NCBI GenBank assembly: GCA_025354965.1
Contig: JANXLW010000348.1
Location: 1-7,380 of the forward strand
Direction of reading: 5' to 3'
DNA: 7,380 bases
From: Betaproteobacteria bacterium
GTDB taxonomy: Bacteria; Pseudomonadota; Gammaproteobacteria; Burkholderiales; Burkholderiaceae_C
The notes under the pieces were generated by a model that was not told the origin of the DNA, ran no database searches, and saw nothing but the letters and a program-made list of their open reading frames with translations. Positions 1 to 5,703 of the stretch are shown here, in pieces. The stretch's first letter is position 1. Each line of letters begins with the position of its first letter. Both the position numbers and the translations under genes were made by a program.

Positions 1-1365
1 ACGCGGCATGCCGGCCAGACCCAGAAAGTGCATCGGGAAGAAGGTGACGTTGAACGAAATCAGCGACCACCAGAAATGGATCTTGCCGCGTGACTCGTTG
101 TACATCACACCGGTCCACTTCGGGCTCCAGTAGTAATAACCGGCAAACAGGGCATACAAGGAACCAGCAACCAGCACGTAGTGAAAGTGCGCCACCACGT
201 AGTAGGTGTCGTGGATCTGGATGTCGATCGGCGCCATCGCCAGAATCAGGCCGGTAAAACCACCCAGCGTGAAGACAAAAATAAAGCCCACTGCAAACAG
301 CATGGGTGTCTCAAACGTCATGGAACCCTGCCACATGGTGGCAATCCAGTTGAAAATCTTCACGGCGGTCGGCACCGCAATCAGCATCGTCGCGTACATG
401 AAGAAAAGCTGGCCCGTCACCGGCATGCCGGAGGTGAACATGTGGTGCGCCCAGACGATGAACGACAGGATGGCAATGCTGGAAGTGGCATACACCATGG
501 AGGCATAACCGAACAGCTTCTTGCGGGCGAAAGCGGGCACGATCTGGCTGATGATGCCGAAGGCCGGCAAAATCATGATATAGACCTCGGGGTGACCGAA
601 GAACCAGAAGATGTGCTGGTACATCACCGGGTCACCGCCACCGGCCGGGTTGAAGAAACTGGTGCCGAAATGCCGGTCGGTCAATGTCATGGTGATAGCG
701 CCGGCCAGCACCGGCATGACGGCGATCAACAGGTAGGCAGTAATCAGCCAGGTCCAGCAGAACATGGGCATTTTCATCAGTGTCATGCCGGGCGCGCGCA
801 TGTTGAGAATGGTGACGATGATGTTGATCGAGCCCATGATGCTGGAGGCACCCAGAATATGCAGGGCAAAGATGCCGGTGTCCATGCTGGGACCCATTTG
901 CAGCGTGAGCGGGGCGTACAGGGTCCAGCCCGCCGCTGGCGCGCCGCCAGGCATAAAAAATGAACTGGCAAGCAACACACCAGCCGGGATCAACAGCCAG
1001 AATGAAAAATTATTCATGCGCGCGAAGGCCATGTCGGAGGCACCGATTTGCAGCGGAATCATCCAGTTGGCGAAGCCGACAAAAGCCGGCATGATGGCGC
1101 CAAACACCATGATCAAACCGTGCATTGTGGTCAGTTGGTTGAACAGTTCGGGATTGACAAACTGCAAGCCCGGCTGAAACAGTTCAGCACGAATAATCAG
1201 GGCCAGCACACCGCCCAGCATCAGCATGGTGAAGCTGAACAGCAAATACAAAGTACCAATGTCTTTGTGATTGGTCGCAAACACCCAGCGACGCCAACCG
1301 GTCGGGGCGTGGTCATGATGATCGTCGTGTGCAGGATGGGCGGGATGATCTAGTACGGCACTCAT
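1..1365 (-). CDS. ctaD: Cytochrome c oxidase subunit I (3' end outside window)
   Basis: Catalytic core of an aa3-type haem-copper oxidase in the inner membrane. It reduces O2 to water and pumps protons. 455 codons are visible from ATG 1365; the family is usually about 530 residues, so the C-terminal part lies left of the window. All key residues are readable: haem a ligands H82 and H395, haem a3 ligand H393 (in AHFHYV), CuB ligands H258, H307 and H308, and Y262, which would crosslink to H258 in the GHPEVY motif. The HPEV glutamate E260 and D111 (IGASDMAF) mark the D proton channel. K336 in PTAVKIF marks the K channel, so this is an A1-type enzyme. The first 20 residues are rich in His. The start is supported by AAGGA a few bases upstream. 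The gene follows ctaC by 41 bases on the same strand, so the two are almost certainly one operon. Identity is certain. Confidence 0.97.
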   Translation of the reverse strand, partial: MSAVLDHPAHPAHDDHHDHAPTGWRRWVFATNHKDIGTLYLLFSFTMLMLGGVLALIIRAELFQPGLQFVNPELFNQLTTMHGLIMVFGAIMPAFVGFANWMIPLQIGASDMAFARMNNFSFWLLIPAGVLLASSFFMPGGAPAAGWTLYAPLTLQMGPSMDTGIFALHILGASSIMGSINIIVTILNMRAPGMTLMKMPMFCWTWLITAYLLIAVMPVLAGAITMTLTDRHFGTSFFNPAGGGDPVMYQHIFWFFGHPEVYIMILPAFGIISQIVPAFARKKLFGYASMVYATSSIAILSFIVWAHHMFTSGMPVTGQLFFMYATMLIAVPTAVKIFNWIATMWQGSMTFETPMLFAVGFIFVFTLGGFTGLILAMAPIDIQIHDTYYVVAHFHYVLVAGSLYALFAGYYYWSPKWTGVMYNESRGKIHFWWSLISFNVTFFPMHFLGLAGMPR

Positions 1366-1406
1366 CTGATTTCCTTCTTCATTCTTTGTGTTCGAGTTGC
1401 AGCGGC

Positions 1407-2594
1407 TCAGTGGCGTGCCGCGGCGACGTCAGCTGGTTGAACCAACTGCCCGGTCTTGTTGGACCAGTTGTTCTTGGTGTAAGTGACAACCGCCGCGATA
1501 TCGGTATCGCTGAGTTGTTTCCACGTCGGCATGCCCAGATTGACGCGGCCACTCAGCAGCACGGCAATCTGCACACCTTTGTCGGCATCCAGCACGACGG
1601 CAGAACCATCCAGCGGCTTGATCGGGCCAGCGCCCTTGCCGTGCGCCTGATGGCAGGCAACACAGTTGGTGGCATAAACTTTTTCGCCACGCTTGAACAT
1701 GTCTTCGGCGCTCCAGACCTTGGTCGGGTCATCTGCCAAAGCTGCCATTTTTTTCTTTTCGCTGCCTACCCAAGAGGAGTAATCCGCCGCTGAAACTACT
1801 TTGACATGAATTGGCATGTAGGCATGCTCTTTACCGCAAAGTTGCGCACATTGACCGTAGTAATCGCCAACTTTTTCGGCCAGGAACCAGGTGTCGCGCA
1901 CAAAACCGGGGATCGCCGCTTGCTGAATCCCGAGGGCCGGCACAAACCAGGCATGAATGACATCATTGGCAGTGGTGATGATGCGGATTTTCTGATTCAC
2001 CGGCACCACCAGCGGGTTATCGACCTTCAACAGGTAATCGTCAACGACCTCACTTTTTTTGGGACCACCATTGCTGGACATTTCGCGCTGGGCGATGTCC
2101 AACGCCGACAGGAAGCCAATGCCCTCGCCTTCGCCTTTAAGGTAGTCATAGCCCCATTTCCACTGCATGCCGGTGACTTTGATGGTGAGGTCGGCATTGG
2201 TGGTGTCCTTCATCGCCACCACCACTTTGGTAGCCGGCAGCGCCATCAGAATCACAATGATGAAAGGAATCACTGTCCAGACGATTTCTACGGTCACCGA
2301 CTCGTGAAAATTGGCAGCCTTGTGCCCGACCGACTTGCGATGCTTCCAGATTGAATAAAACATCACCGTGAACACGGCAACAAAAATCACCGTGCAAAGA
2401 ATCAGCATGAACCAGTGAAGCCAGGCCTGGTCTTCGGCAACTTTGGTGGCCGGTATTTGCAAATTCAGCTGGTTGACGGCCGGCCCGCCGGGCAAGTCGT
2501 TGACGGCATGCGCGGCAGAGAACAATGCGGTACTCACCCAGGCACCAAGCGCCAATAGCACGCCAGCCAGTTTATTGAAAATGCTGTTCATCAT
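1407..2594 (-). CDS. ctaC: Cytochrome c oxidase subunit II with fused cytochrome c domain
   Basis: Takes electrons into the oxidase through haem c and the binuclear CuA centre and passes them to CtaD; the catalytic domains face the periplasm. 395 residues. A signal peptide likely ends at about residue 30 (AAHA). Transmembrane segments lie at about 57-83 and 103-127. The cupredoxin domain has CuA ligands H214, C249, C253, H257 and M260. A C-terminal cytochrome c domain at about 295-385 has CVACH (C311, C314, H315) and the likely distal ligand M355 in NLGMP. The position between the two CuA cysteines that is normally Glu is Gln here (Q251). Between about 150 and 190 is a charged insert relative to short subunit II proteins. 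There are two consecutive ATG codons (2594 and 2591). The weak AAGAG site is better spaced from the second, so the true start may be 2591. It heads the operon with ctaD. Confidence 0.96.
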   Translation of the reverse strand: MMNSIFNKLAGVLLALGAWVSTALFSAAHAVNDLPGGPAVNQLNLQIPATKVAEDQAWLHWFMLILCTVIFVAVFTVMFYSIWKHRKSVGHKAANFHESVTVEIVWTVIPFIIVILMALPATKVVVAMKDTTNADLTIKVTGMQWKWGYDYLKGEGEGIGFLSALDIAQREMSSNGGPKKSEVVDDYLLKVDNPLVVPVNQKIRIITTANDVIHAWFVPALGIQQAAIPGFVRDTWFLAEKVGDYYGQCAQLCGKEHAYMPIHVKVVSAADYSSWVGSEKKKMAALADDPTKVWSAEDMFKRGEKVYATNCVACHQAHGKGAGPIKPLDGSAVVLDADKGVQIAVLLSGRVNLGMPTWKQLSDTDIAAVVTYTKNNWSNKTGQLVQPADVAAARH

Positions 2595-2613
2595 GTACTC
2601 TTTTTCTTTGTCT

Positions 2614-2630
2614 CAAATTAACCAAATTTG
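2614..2630. repeat. Short AT-rich palindrome before the ctaC start
   Basis: CAAATT at 2614-2619 and AATTTG at 2625-2630 are perfect reverse complements around a 5-base spacer. It abuts the larger leader hairpin and lies 20 bases from the ctaC ATG. It could be an operator or a small secondary structure. Arms this short and AT-rich can also occur by chance. Confidence 0.25.
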
Positions 2631-2666
2631 ACCCGGAAACAGCCATCAGACAACGGTTTCCCGGTC
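2630..2666 (-). repeat. Imperfect hairpin in the ctaC leader
   Basis: The arms are 2630-2640 and 2656-2666 with a 15-base loop. They are 11-base reverse complements with one mismatch (G opposite G in the RNA). If transcription starts near 2685, the hairpin lies within the ctaC 5' leader, about 35-70 bases ahead of the start codon. The following sequence is AT-rich but lacks a clear U-tract, so a standard terminator is not supported. It could be a leader structure, mRNA stabiliser or attenuator. Confidence 0.4.
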
Positions 2667-2691
2667 CTGACCCTGCGCAAAAGCATCGGCG

Positions 2692-2697
2692 ATTGTA
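2692..2697 (-). promoter_or_regulatory. Possible -10 box for ctaC
   Basis: On the minus strand this reads TACAAT, a good sigma-70 -10 match, about 98 bases before the ctaC ATG. No convincing -35 sits 16-18 bases upstream, where an inverted repeat lies instead, so the promoter may depend on an activator or may be a chance match. It would give a leader of about 90 nucleotides. This is inference from sequence only. Confidence 0.35.
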
Positions 2698-2708
2698 GTT
2701 CAGGTTTT

Positions 2709-2731
2709 TTGACAAACCGCCGCGTTGTCAA
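2709..2731. repeat. Inverted repeat TTGACAA-N9-TTGTCAA upstream of ctaC
   Basis: The arms at 2709-2715 and 2725-2731 are perfect 7-base reverse complements around a 9-base GC-rich centre. The repeat lies between the bioC stop (2741) and the candidate ctaC -10 box (2692-2697). In the minus direction it is followed by A residues, not T, so it does not look like a terminator for the BioC-like gene. Its position just upstream of the -10 box would suit a regulator binding site. It does not match the FNR consensus TTGAT-N4-ATCAA. Confidence 0.4.
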
Positions 2732-2740
2732 GTCCTTTTC

Positions 2741-3628
2741 TCAAGGATTTTTGGAATAACTTTTGCGCTGGTTCAATGTTTCTCGCATTTGCGCCAATGA
2801 AAGCACCGTTTCGGCCTGGATGTCGAGGCGGGGCGCTGGCCTGAAGGCATGACCATAAATAACCTCGAAGGTCAACTGCAGCGGTGCGCTTGCCAATGCC
2901 TGGTGCAACTGCCTGTGCCATTGCCTTCCACGCAAACCCAAGAAGCGCTGCGGCTGCAAATTTCGCCCCAGACCGCGCAACTCCTGCAGCAAGCGCTGTG
3001 GTGTCTCAAAGATCAAGGTGATGCGTTCCATGTCCATTACCGGCTCGGCAAAACCAGCGGCTACCAGCATATCGCCCCAGTCATGCATATCGGTGAACTC
3101 ATGCGAGGGCGCCGGCCAGCCCAGCGCTTGGTAAAGCCCGCGCAATTCCTGCAAGGTGTCGGGCCCGAGACAGGAAAACATCAGAAATCCATCGATCGAC
3201 AGCGCCCGCTGCCACTGCGCCATCAAGCCTTGCGGATCAGCCGACATGTGCAAACCCATATTGGACCAAAGCATTTGAACCGCGCCGTCAGCAGGGGTCT
3301 CAAAACGAGGCGCAGTGGCCCACCAGCGGGACGGACGCCACCAGGGTTTGGCCAAAGCCCTTGCTGCGTAGGCGACCCGGCGCGCGTCAAACTCCGTCAC
3401 AACACAGCGTGCTTGCGGGTAGCGCTGAGCCACCAAGGCATGTGCCTCCAGGCCGCCTTGTACCGGCTCCCAGTGGGCCCAGCTCCGGGGTTGCAGCTTG
3501 ATCCATGCCAGCCGCTCCTGCATGCGCCTTGCCACCTCCTCATGCAGCCATGGCGACAAGCTGGGGGGCATTTGCTGCCAGCGCCTGGCCGCTTGCGGGT
3601 CGATAGTGGGGGGACGCTGAGTGGACAT
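2741..3628 (-). CDS. BioC-like SAM-dependent methyltransferase family protein
   Basis: Resembles BioC, the malonyl-ACP O-methyltransferase that primes pimelate synthesis for biotin. 295 residues from ATG 3628; E. coli BioC is about 251. The BioC look comes from the central and C-terminal parts: LWSNMGLH at about residue 141, GFLMFSCLGPDTLQELR at about 170-186, and DMHDWGDMLVAAGFAEPVMDME beyond. The usual SAM-binding glycine motif (DxGxGxG) is missing; the aligned stretch at residues 53-63 reads WEPVQGGLEAH. No bioA, bioF, bioD or bioB lies nearby, so a biotin role is only inferred from homology. An in-frame ATG at 3697 exists, but it would place the start upstream of the likely promoter and inside divergent comF, so 3628 is preferred even though no clear ribosome site precedes it. 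It ends 146 bases upstream of ctaC on the same strand. Confidence 0.8.
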   Translation of the reverse strand: MSTQRPPTIDPQAARRWQQMPPSLSPWLHEEVARRMQERLAWIKLQPRSWAHWEPVQGGLEAHALVAQRYPQARCVVTEFDARRVAYAARALAKPWWRPSRWWATAPRFETPADGAVQMLWSNMGLHMSADPQGLMAQWQRALSIDGFLMFSCLGPDTLQELRGLYQALGWPAPSHEFTDMHDWGDMLVAAGFAEPVMDMERITLIFETPQRLLQELRGLGRNLQPQRFLGLRGRQWHRQLHQALASAPLQLTFEVIYGHAFRPAPRLDIQAETVLSLAQMRETLNQRKSYSKNP

Positions 3629-3632
3629 GTGG

Positions 3633-3662
3633 TTGTCAGTGGTGAAGTCGGCAGAGTATATT
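3633..3662. promoter_or_regulatory. Possible divergent promoters for comF (+) and the BioC-like gene (-)
   Basis: On the plus strand TTGTCA (3633-3638) and TATATT (3657-3662) are 18 bases apart, a good sigma-70 arrangement that predicts a start near 3669. On the minus strand TATACT (3660-3655) is a strong -10 box that would start transcription near 3648, 20 bases before ATG 3628; its -35 is poor (a TTGACA lies 22 bases away). The two -10 boxes overlap, so the genes could compete for polymerase. Both promoters are predictions. Confidence 0.4.
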
Positions 3663-3695
3663 GACTCGATGTTTGTCAGCCCTGTCAAGGCCATC

Positions 3696-4364
3696 ATGCA
3701 GGCATTGCCCAGCCAGTGTAGGGTCTGTCATGCCTGGCCGGCGCAAAGCATTTGCGAGGCCTGTGTGAATCGCTTCGGGCAGCCGCAGTCACGCTGCCGG
3801 ACCTGCGCAATGCCGGTGCCGACCGGCGTGGGGCAATGCGGCGCCTGCATCAAAGCCGCGCCGCCGCTGGATGCATGCCTGGCGGCCGTGTCTTATGCCT
3901 ACCCATGGTCTGATTTGATTGCGGGCTACAAATTCCACAACCAGACGGGTCTTTGCCATGCCTTTGCCTTGTTGCTGCGCAGCACGCCGTGGGTCGAGCC
4001 GGCGCTGGACGCAGCCGACGCTGTGGTGCCGATGCCGCTGGCAAGAGCACGGCTGCAGACCCGGGGCTTCAACCAGGCCCTGGTCCTCGCCCGGCAGCTC
4101 GCACCTGACAAGACCGACGCAGGTCTGCTGTTGCGTATCAAGGACACGCCACCTCAGACATCGCTGCAACGCGATGAGCGGCTGGACAGCCTGAAAGACG
4201 CGTTTGCAGTCGATCCCCTGCGGGTGGCAAGAATCGAGGGCGCCCGGCTGGTGCTGGTGGACGACGTCATGACCAGTGGCGCATCGATGTACGCCGCCGC
4301 GCGGGCATTGCGCGCAGCCGGAGCGGCCCACATCACCGGCCTCGTCATTGCCCGTACGGAATAA
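3696..4364 (+). CDS. comF: ComF/GntX family phosphoribosyltransferase-like protein
   Basis: A ComF-family protein. Members are linked to natural DNA uptake in competent bacteria, probably acting in the cytoplasm after import, and to use of DNA as nutrient; the biochemical reaction is not settled. 222 residues. The N-terminal part has four CxxC pairs (C8/C11, C20/C23, C34/C37, C48/C51), which suits zinc binding. The C-terminal phosphoribosyltransferase fold shows the PRPP loop VLVDDVMTSGASM, with D189, D190, T193 and G195. RGFNQA and an Arg-rich middle region also match the family. ATG 3696 is chosen because AAGG stands 5 bases ahead of it and the first Cys then falls at residue 8, as in E. 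coli GntX. ATG 3669 would add nine residues and cannot be excluded; it coincides with the predicted transcription start. trmL follows 11 bases downstream. Confidence 0.9.
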   Translation: MQALPSQCRVCHAWPAQSICEACVNRFGQPQSRCRTCAMPVPTGVGQCGACIKAAPPLDACLAAVSYAYPWSDLIAGYKFHNQTGLCHAFALLLRSTPWVEPALDAADAVVPMPLARARLQTRGFNQALVLARQLAPDKTDAGLLLRIKDTPPQTSLQRDERLDSLKDAFAVDPLRVARIEGARLVLVDDVMTSGASMYAAARALRAAGAAHITGLVIARTE

Positions 4365-4375
4365 CATTGACACAC

Positions 4376-4843
4376 ATGTTTCATATCGTCCTGGTCGAGC
4401 CCGAAATCCCCCCCAACACCGGCAACATCATTCGTTTGGCGGCCAACACCGGTTGCACCCTCCATCTGGTTGAACCGCTTGGATTTTCGATGGATGACAA
4501 GCACCTGCGCCGCGCCGGACTGGACTATCACGAATACGCCCAGATCAAGCGGCATACCAACTGGCCGGCTCTGCTGGAAGCCGAGCAACCTGTTTTCGAG
4601 CGCATGTTCGCACTCACTACGCGCGCCACCAACCTCGCACACAACATGCAATTCATGGTCGGTGACTGGCTGGTGTTTGGTTCCGAGACAGCGGGACTTT
4701 CTGCGTTAGTGCGGCAATCGTTCAGCCCTGCTCGTTGCCTCAAGTTGCCAATGTTGGCGGGTCAACGCAGCCTGAATTTATCGAACGCGGTGGCCGTCAC
4801 GGTATTTGAAGCCTGGCGCCAGAATGGGTTTGGCGCACTATAG
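4376..4843 (+). CDS. trmL: tRNA (cytidine/uridine(34)-2'-O)-methyltransferase
   Basis: SPOUT-class enzyme that 2'-O-methylates the wobble nucleotide of leucine tRNAs using S-adenosylmethionine. 155 residues; E. coli TrmL has 157. The family signature is present along the whole length: FHIVLVEPEIPPNTGNIIRL at the N-terminus, then DDKHLRRAGLDYHEY, FGSETAGL and SLNLSNAVAVTVFEAWRQ, the last two forming the knotted SAM site. The Pro that follows GL in E. coli is Ser here. ATG 4376 gives the canonical N-terminus. An in-frame TTG at 4367 has a GGA six bases upstream and would add three residues, so it remains possible. The gene starts 11 bases after the comF stop, which suggests co-transcription and translational coupling. 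Confidence 0.95.
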   Translation: MFHIVLVEPEIPPNTGNIIRLAANTGCTLHLVEPLGFSMDDKHLRRAGLDYHEYAQIKRHTNWPALLEAEQPVFERMFALTTRATNLAHNMQFMVGDWLVFGSETAGLSALVRQSFSPARCLKLPMLAGQRSLNLSNAVAVTVFEAWRQNGFGAL

Positions 4844-4928
4844 CGTGGCGTGCAACATGACCATGGGTTGCTGCTCGATCCGGTTTGGGTCAGGCGGCAC
4901 TTGATTTGAGAGCCGACAGGTACTTTGT

Positions 4929-5160
4929 TCAGGGCATTGCCGAGGAATGGTGGGCAACGACCAGCCATTTGCCAGCCTTGTTATGAAATACCAAAGTGAA
5001 GCGCGCGGGTCGGGATACCACTTGGCCTTCAAGAAACGCTTGCGACCGCTTTCGCTGGCAGACTTGCCTTTCGCGCAAATCAAACTGGCTACCTGAACCA
5101 AGGATGTCGGCTACAAAGTTTGGGCCAACAGCGCGGCAAAACCCTCGCGACGAGTATTTG
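4929..5160 (-). pseudogene. Decayed remnant of an SgcJ/EcaC (SnoaL-like) family protein
   Basis: The minus-strand reading from about 5027 to the stop at 4929-4931 ends in ARFTLVFHNKAGKWLVV followed by AHHSSAMP. That is the characteristic C-terminal strand pair of SgcJ/EcaC proteins (SnoaL-like fold), which typically end in HHSSAMP. Further upstream the same frame loses family character. The neighbouring frame shows a weak SGxxxF pattern near 5050 and a stop near 5112, which suggests at least one frameshift. The N-terminal half and any start codon are absent, because the maoC stop lies at 5161. I read this as a truncated, frameshifted gene end. The function of the parental family is not well defined. 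The C-terminal match is clear to me, but the extent beyond 5027 is uncertain. The rest of 4844-5160 holds nothing else I can name. Confidence 0.5.
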
Positions 5161-5616
5161 CTATGGGTAGTGCCGTGCCACCGACTCGGCCACACACACC
5201 GGTTTGGAAGCACCCTCTCGCTCAATGGCAACCTCCCAGGTCATTTGGGCGCCGCCCTGGTCAATCGGCTCGCTCTTGAGCAACTTCATGCGGGCGCGCA
5301 GGCGGCTGCCAACCGGGACCGGCGCTATGAAGCGCACTTTGTTCAGCCCGTAATTCACGCTCATGCGGGTTTCCAAAACCTTCAGGGACGATAGAAAAAA
5401 TTGGGGGAGCAGCGACAAGGTCAAAAAACCGTGCGCAATGGGGCCGCCAAAGGGCCCGGCCTTGGCCTTCTCGACGTCCACGTGAATCCACTGGTGGTCG
5501 CCGGTAGCTTGCGCAAACTGGTCTATCCGCTCTTGCGTGATGGTGATCCAGTCACTGACAGTAACTTCCTGGCCCACAAAACTGGACAGTTCGGCAATAG
5601 TTTGAAATGTTTTCAT
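5161..5616 (-). CDS. MaoC-like (R)-specific enoyl-CoA hydratase (Rv0130/HtdZ-like)
   Basis: A single hot-dog-fold hydratase that would add water to trans-2-enoyl-CoA to give (R)-3-hydroxyacyl-CoA, for fatty acid or polyester metabolism in the cytoplasm. 151 residues. The catalytic pair D40 and H45 sits in ATGDHQWIHVD, followed by the hydratase motif GPFGGPIAHGFLTL. The pattern SDWITITQERID, then VNYGLNKVRFIAPVPVGSR, is closely like M. tuberculosis Rv0130, which has the same length and catalytic numbering as I recall it. ATG 5616 is chosen over TTG 5655, which would extend the protein by 13 non-family residues. No ribosome site precedes 5616, and a TACAGT box lies six bases upstream, so the mRNA may be leaderless. 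It follows parA by 87 bases on the same strand. The natural substrate is unknown. Confidence 0.88.
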   Translation of the reverse strand: MKTFQTIAELSSFVGQEVTVSDWITITQERIDQFAQATGDHQWIHVDVEKAKAGPFGGPIAHGFLTLSLLPQFFLSSLKVLETRMSVNYGLNKVRFIAPVPVGSRLRARMKLLKSEPIDQGGAQMTWEVAIEREGASKPVCVAESVARHYP

Positions 5617-5622
5617 GGGCGC

Positions 5623-5655
5623 ACTGTAGCGAGGGACGTGAACAGTACTTGTCAA
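5623..5655 (-). promoter_or_regulatory. Possible promoter of the maoC-like gene
   Basis: On the minus strand a perfect TTGACA (5655-5650) and a TACAGT (5628-5623) flank 21 bases. That is longer than the usual 16-18, so the pair may not act together. The -10-like box would place the transcription start at or near the A of ATG 5616, which fits the absence of a ribosome binding site there. Weak evidence. Confidence 0.3.
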
Positions 5656-5703
5656 ATGAGCGACAAAGCAATGGCAAAGCGAACCAACTCCGCCCTCAAC
5701 TAG

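Noticed and set aside
320..345. Apparent loss of the K-channel lysine in CtaD (TFETPML where another oxidase has LKTPML)
   Set aside because: That position is not the K-channel lysine. The true one is in PTAVK and is present as K336.
181..963. Long plus-strand open frame (260 codons) opposite ctaD, rich in His, Gly and Arg
   Set aside because: It lies wholly antisense to the well-supported ctaD. Its composition is the shadow of a GC-rich membrane protein gene, and it shows no domain I recognise.
1806..2354. Plus-strand open frame of 182 codons opposite ctaC
   Set aside because: Antisense to the CuA and membrane-segment coding region of ctaC and without recognisable features.
2709..2735. Intrinsic terminator of the BioC-like gene
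   Set aside because: The dyad is followed by A residues, not T, in the direction of transcription, and the loop is large for a 7-base stem.
2849..3664. Long plus-strand open frame (271 codons) opposite the BioC-like gene
   Set aside because: Antisense shadow. The minus-strand frame carries clear BioC family motifs; this one carries none.
4850..4880. Possible terminator hairpin (GCAAC...GTTGC) after trmL
   Set aside because: Only a 5-base stem with no following T-run; not enough for a terminator call.
4996..5394. Plus-strand open frame of 132 codons crossing the gap and the 3' half of the maoC-like gene
   Set aside because: It overlaps maoC antisense, and the translation has no family character. 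The minus strand in the same stretch gives the SgcJ-like ending.
5617..5703. Small gene or RNA in the 87-base gap between parA and the maoC-like gene
   Set aside because: No ribosome site with a sensible frame and no strong RNA structure; only promoter-like boxes are visible.
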